Assembly: GCA_029838215.1 (NCBI GenBank)
Contig: JALGVI010000025.1
Location: 1-35,744 of the forward strand
DNA from: Candidatus Helarchaeota archaeon
Lineage (GTDB): Archaea > Asgardarchaeota > Lokiarchaeia > Helarchaeales > RDOG01
Direction of reading: 5' to 3'
DNA length: 35,744 bases
Positions 34,201 through 35,744 of this stretch are shown here, piece after piece (the first letter of the stretch is position 1; every line of letters starts with the position of its first letter). The notes below the pieces were generated by a model that worked only from the letters and a program-made list of their open reading frames with translations, had not been told where the DNA came from and searched no databases. Both the position numbers and the translations under genes were made by a program.

Positions 34201-34471
34201 GCACAACCGTTAAAATTTGTAATGGAGCAAAATCAGGATTAAATGCTTGCTGGATAATGTCCTTGTCATAAAAAGATGAAGGAGGATCAGATAATCCAGT
34301 TATTGGAACGGCAGTCGGTTCATTTACAGGGGAAAAATTGCCCGACATGAATGAATTACTTGCCATCATACTAAAAATCATTTGAGAAGCAAGTGGGATT
34401 AATATTGAACTTAATAAAATTAGGGCTGTGAATGATATACCGTAAAACCTGCAATTTTTCATGATTCTCAT
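28259..34471 (-). CDS. Giant membrane-anchored surface protein with CWB2-like, degenerate gingipain-like (C25) and Ig-like domains
   Basis: This 2070-residue protein has an N-terminal signal/anchor (about 8-35) and a C-terminal helix IFLIFGVIIILVAGAIMIY (about 1911-1930). It ends in a basic cytoplasmic tail of about 140 residues. The ectodomain is very rich in Asn-x-Ser/Thr sequons. Residues about 445-570 (AAVIASLLHVPILYVNDSS, LQPDEAIFVEPGNTIN) resemble cell-wall-binding repeat 2. Residues about 615-1095 resemble a C25 peptidase: LDKFIVGRFPGE, LWYHCGYG and the terminal VLFGDPEQRIP, but no Cys is seen at the nucleophile position. A roughly 130-residue module occurs twice (about 717-850 and 1473-1601). 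Ig/cadherin-like repeats fill about 1430-1880. The tail has a coiled coil and a TPR/MIT-like helical hairpin. ATG 34462 is an alternative start. Confidence 0.85.
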   Translation of the reverse strand: MRIMKNCRFYGISFTALILLSSILIPLASQMIFSMMASNSFMSGNFSPVNEPTAVPITGLSDPPSSFYDKDIIQQAFNPDFAPLQILTVVHQNDSSFFDELAYLSILPNAIFNDSGIFKISPIIYDCLDESTRLLLDDWRRYNNYFMEDRRGSATIRDGGLKRILYVGDVPNNVRNEIEPALNYSYIAGDELAPLNFSVENIFDLSASIADYFWFNNSKIIVAFGNESLSDGANETLSFSGTVNPFETQNILGSLDSSGSTLQQYNSSNMTIQGEFLFMRINNTQNDLFGLELIGNGSQTVASQWVFDTNNFTSNDYVFFPNVTHPANSSDWLLKVYNKTAFSGIEYYNLTFFNSSGASHQFNIDNSNIRLQFSVNDSRCQVWLLDPNGQLVERSNDGGSISVEHPLKGQWNLYITSKELETNSFSYNITVTKTNLSSIKEDVALSASNAAVIASLLHVPILYVNDSSIPSEMVQQVIEKLQPDEAIFVEPGNTINQTIFTQSLESWNLTTITALENMTSIIEFIYNLSSEHDVILSSLEDGHFAPAAFLAAYHGGVVLPCVNESNTVYQQAYQNYQLLNTTYFQYPFSGPAPLYEDMVNLSTTFESWMSNLDKANPDVKNRTVIIVSPTTDLRLTLDRAIIGLDKFIVGRFPGETGVNNSIEIQRSIFAPLFIYRELSPDYKEIYFPTNLTGEHAAGIQTSQGVPIEGTIENTYENDGSYYSWLNDSNGYIDVPFYIDLDNGTRDLNINKDNITQIWVHLKAKTNLTENVTFAGVRLWNWTNNDYDVINDSIFNSTSDQQYEVILLQNYNITDYVGNLTNQIKIDFYFNASNSTDYINASIDFVQFNISYDKGPFARQRALFSSVSYWHNLTFDNSQHNYSSEIPEILSTANYDVWNTTGYNNILDNFSVGPALWYHCGYGVKSNGNDGEMGAMNFLEGAIDYWRGFDDGKSADDPLLINPVNNSNGFFKNESEFISDSPPEGINVSIILLNDDYLAATTLPSTFMSLGTSSLIANYRENMLGYSEQVFSIFLQQAIQNNNTIGMSLALGLNSTSRVYSQNWRNDIQEESGFPDNSEDYHQFVLFGDPEQRIPSAGEELYIPGNYKVLLHDVFSYLRRKNYHIATPGSEVWANVTDIDDYIDPNNDPYTKFRIYINGTVFQPSTRYIFQTFIHNYTDTSISDDFLPENFSGREYNIVIKAPVDTLGPGFHTEDGAKLGPVRYDWLFVESLGNYDDLQAFSHNVTLISARPEVKTGGSYPDTAIHIRYNATNYTQVTNPENQHIRRINETLNVTAVIADLDDDRYRDNDDYEFNATLCLKSATMDHWINKSMDMLMDIEDYSSPYNTYWYKSQSWWNCSYNFTEYDPVGRYDIYVEVQSYDEYGESAISTALHGAKYIGYVYVDNWAPEVESFEIENTTVYRVNETFSLNTTLKDIDDFIASDVNTSLQIDGNASILETSAGIFYGRHENTFTDDSVYHYAENDSSGFVSIPYYINLTNYGFDRSGIGGIEVTVQAKISQTTNVTFAGWKIMNWTTNQPDLINGTVFNSTSDVTTTVNFTGSEITDIINNVQNNRIEIFFQLNTTNLTTNGYVDFIQIQVLNYNKTGVYAEIQLLNIEHDIWLNRTMKFVNDVGGAKYNTSNWTFSYVFTSLDRAGSWLVFLYLRDRENDALTFNTTSIITVVNHVPNIVEIYQPASSVYRTQNITFLANASDIDVFSRGANLTVNASLYCYKNSQWYNISMDFNASSNSWYLDWTPLTTYETGNWTFYVTVEDEEGGINETTTSYNFTVVNNAPIISLLQIYPPNYDFYEGMTLTMQLNFSDLEGLKEFSIQIDDNDGGLEELVNTSVTGNSSIIYYEFDEDDLADLSYNTRQWTLRIVLVDSDDETMSFVFQLTVTPRPPVIPPPYIPWEIFLIFGVIIILVAGAIMIYQFRRKEKPAIPASKVKSIIKQLSEQRKEEELREQKLIEERIEKEKKKALKSIKTVKKPKPKKKVPVETKPLSKLERKNLEIQLSDLLGDARFEVRKNNYTKAGQLYKKAARVASRLGYTEKVKRFSEQANSYLRKAKKK

Positions 34472-34745
34472 CCAATATTTTTTATTTAATCTTCTTTAAG
34501 CTTGTGATACGATCCTTTACTAATGAGTGCTGAAACCATTATAAATGAAAGTATCACGTGCCTGTTTTATCCATATATTTTTCAAACAGGTCCAAAAACC
34601 TGACATTAAACCTTAAACTGGTGAAGAAATTCGAAATTCTATATAAAAAAGTTGTAGTTAACTGCCAGAAAAATAAAAGAAACACAAATCAGGTCTGAAA
34701 TTCAGATTTAGAAAAAAAAAAGAAAAGATTGATTTTTTTGGGTTT

Positions 34746-35744
34746 TTACTGTATTGTACCGGTTGTCGAGATGTAAATCTCACGATAGTAGGGTTGTGAT
34801 TGTCCGCCCCATCCTTCTGATAGCGGTTCAGTATCGTACCTATTTATGACGTGGAAGGTGGACTCAGGTTCTTTCCACCAGCCGCTAAAGTAGATACGAA
34901 TTGGTGCTACAGCAGGATTTTCATTCCATGCATGCACGTATGATGGCGATGCTTGAACTCTTAGATTATAGACTATTGTGTAAGACGATGAATATGGATC
35001 AATGTCGATCGTGGTTCCCAACCGATAGGTTTCTGCCCAAGCAGTGCCCGTATCGTTATTATAGCTGATTATTGACTTTGGAGCGAATAGAGAAATCTTG
35101 CTGTTTAGTTTTGTGTTTCCAACAATATACTGCGTTAATCGTTCAATATTTTGTTGAAGATATCCGCGCGGGTTACCAATTGTAAGATTTAGATAGTAGG
35201 ACTTGAGAGCTTGGTTGCTTGCGATTGACACGTTTATCTGATAAGTCGTTTCAAGATCAAACGACGTGATATTTGTCATGATAAACGGACGGAATGATGA
35301 GTTTAGTGCAGTCCATAACGTTCCGAATGGACGGTTTGCATCATCATAGAGCACGTCTCCACGGGCACCTTTCACGTCGTCATTTACAACAGAATCTTCC
35401 ATCTCTAGCCGGACATATATCTTCGAGGCTAACAGAGTATCATTGACGAGATAGCCATCTCCATCGATCGTAAAGTTACCGGGCAAGTAAGCGGCCAAAT
35501 CCTGTAATTTTGTAACTCTCGGATACACGTTGTATGAAATCGTGAAGTTTGCACCAGGCCAAGTCGTATTGTCAAATGGATCATATCTATCCAGTGGATC
35601 ATACATTTCTGCAGAAATGTCAAATCCTGAAATGAAACCTTCGGGTAATTCAAAATCGTCGTCCCAACTGGTATAGAAGTATATCTTCGTTATTTCGATT
35701 TGTGCATAAACGTCCACTTCGGACAACGAAGCGTTTGCAGTATT
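34746..35744 (-). CDS. C-terminal part of a large extracellular protein (partial, runs off right edge)
   Basis: The frame stays open to the window edge (codons for NTANASLSEVDVYAQ), so the TTG at 35726 is not a start. The visible 332 residues are beta-rich, with many Asn-x-Ser/Thr sequons and aromatic residues (YDPLDRYDPFDNTTW, YRLGTTIDIDPYSSSY, FSGWWKEPESTF). There is no membrane helix or charged tail at the C terminus, which ends in ISTTGTIQ. It is probably secreted, or held at the surface by its missing N-terminal part or a partner. It precedes the giant surface protein on the same strand by 274 bases of A/T-rich DNA. I recognise no family; an S-layer or archaellum/adhesin-like structural role is a guess. 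Confidence 0.7.
   Translation of the reverse strand, partial: NTANASLSEVDVYAQIEITKIYFYTSWDDDFELPEGFISGFDISAEMYDPLDRYDPFDNTTWPGANFTISYNVYPRVTKLQDLAAYLPGNFTIDGDGYLVNDTLLASKIYVRLEMEDSVVNDDVKGARGDVLYDDANRPFGTLWTALNSSFRPFIMTNITSFDLETTYQINVSIASNQALKSYYLNLTIGNPRGYLQQNIERLTQYIVGNTKLNSKISLFAPKSIISYNNDTGTAWAETYRLGTTIDIDPYSSSYTIVYNLRVQASPSYVHAWNENPAVAPIRIYFSGWWKEPESTFHVINRYDTEPLSEGWGGQSQPYYREIYISTTGTIQ

Noticed and set aside
1..35744. tRNA/rRNA genes, CRISPR array, insertion sequence or prophage
   Set aside because: I found no T-loop consensus in a cloverleaf context, no regularly spaced direct repeats, and no transposase or integrase reading frame.

Overview
The window looks like a stretch of chromosome from an A+T-rich archaeon with an anaerobic, organotrophic, cobalamin- and tungsten-dependent metabolism. 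The archaeal markers are TtuA-type tRNA thiolation, an archaeal-style TrmI, a methanogen-type HdrA with MvhD, an OB-fold SSB with an RG-rich tail, TATA-like boxes close to starts, and large Asn/Ser/Thr-rich surface proteins full of N-glycosylation sequons. The mix (HdrABC-MvhD without methanogenesis genes, AOR, acyl-CoA mutase, crotonase, thiolase) would suit an Asgard/Lokiarchaeota-like lineage. That placement is inference, since no rRNA or eukaryotic signature gene is present. I saw no tRNA, rRNA, CRISPR array, insertion sequence or integrase.

Layout. 1-2817 (-): an ABC-2 exporter, ATPase then a permease with a large external beta-solenoid-like domain; the permease runs off the left edge. 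2981-4663 (+): a crotonase and an E1-like ThiF/MoeB enzyme. 4881-7301 (+): tungsten aldehyde:ferredoxin oxidoreductase and its four-cluster ferredoxin subunit. 7430-9526 (-): a T-loop tRNA modification cluster, TtuA, TrmI and a ubiquitin-like sulfur carrier ending in GGG. 9687-12405: a UbiA-like membrane protein, a small ORF and a thiolase. 12891-14942 (+): a GT2 glycosyltransferase and two proteins of unknown function. 14943-18974 (-): large and B12-binding subunits of an acyl-CoA mutase, then MobB and MobA. 19366-25482 (+): MeaB chaperone, cobalamin adenosyltransferase, two GcvH-like lipoyl carriers, then HdrB, HdrC and HdrA. 25479-28124: MvhD (-), an RG-tailed SSB (+), and a second HdrC/HdrB pair (-). 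28259-35744 (-): a 2070-residue membrane-anchored surface protein and the C-terminal part of another extracellular protein.

How the genes may work together. The mutase, MeaB and CobO form a self-sufficient adenosylcobalamin module reading outward from one shared intergenic region. The mutase large subunit lacks the active-site residues of methylmalonyl-CoA mutase (Tyr89, Arg207 and His244 become Phe, Tyr and Asn), so its substrate is probably different. Crotonase and thiolase fit acyl-CoA oxidation. One HdrA, two complete HdrBC pairs and MvhD would handle low-potential electrons, possibly linked to the two lipoyl carriers. MobAB, AOR, the E1 and the ubiquitin-like protein could share pterin-cofactor and tRNA sulfur chemistry.

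The strongest candidates for something new are the divergent mutase, the lipoyl-carrier plus double-HdrBC cluster, and the TtuA-TrmI-sulfur-carrier cluster. The first HdrB gene also needs a corrected 5' end: homology continues upstream to about 22078, where there is a good Shine-Dalgarno but no in-frame ATG, GTG or TTG.
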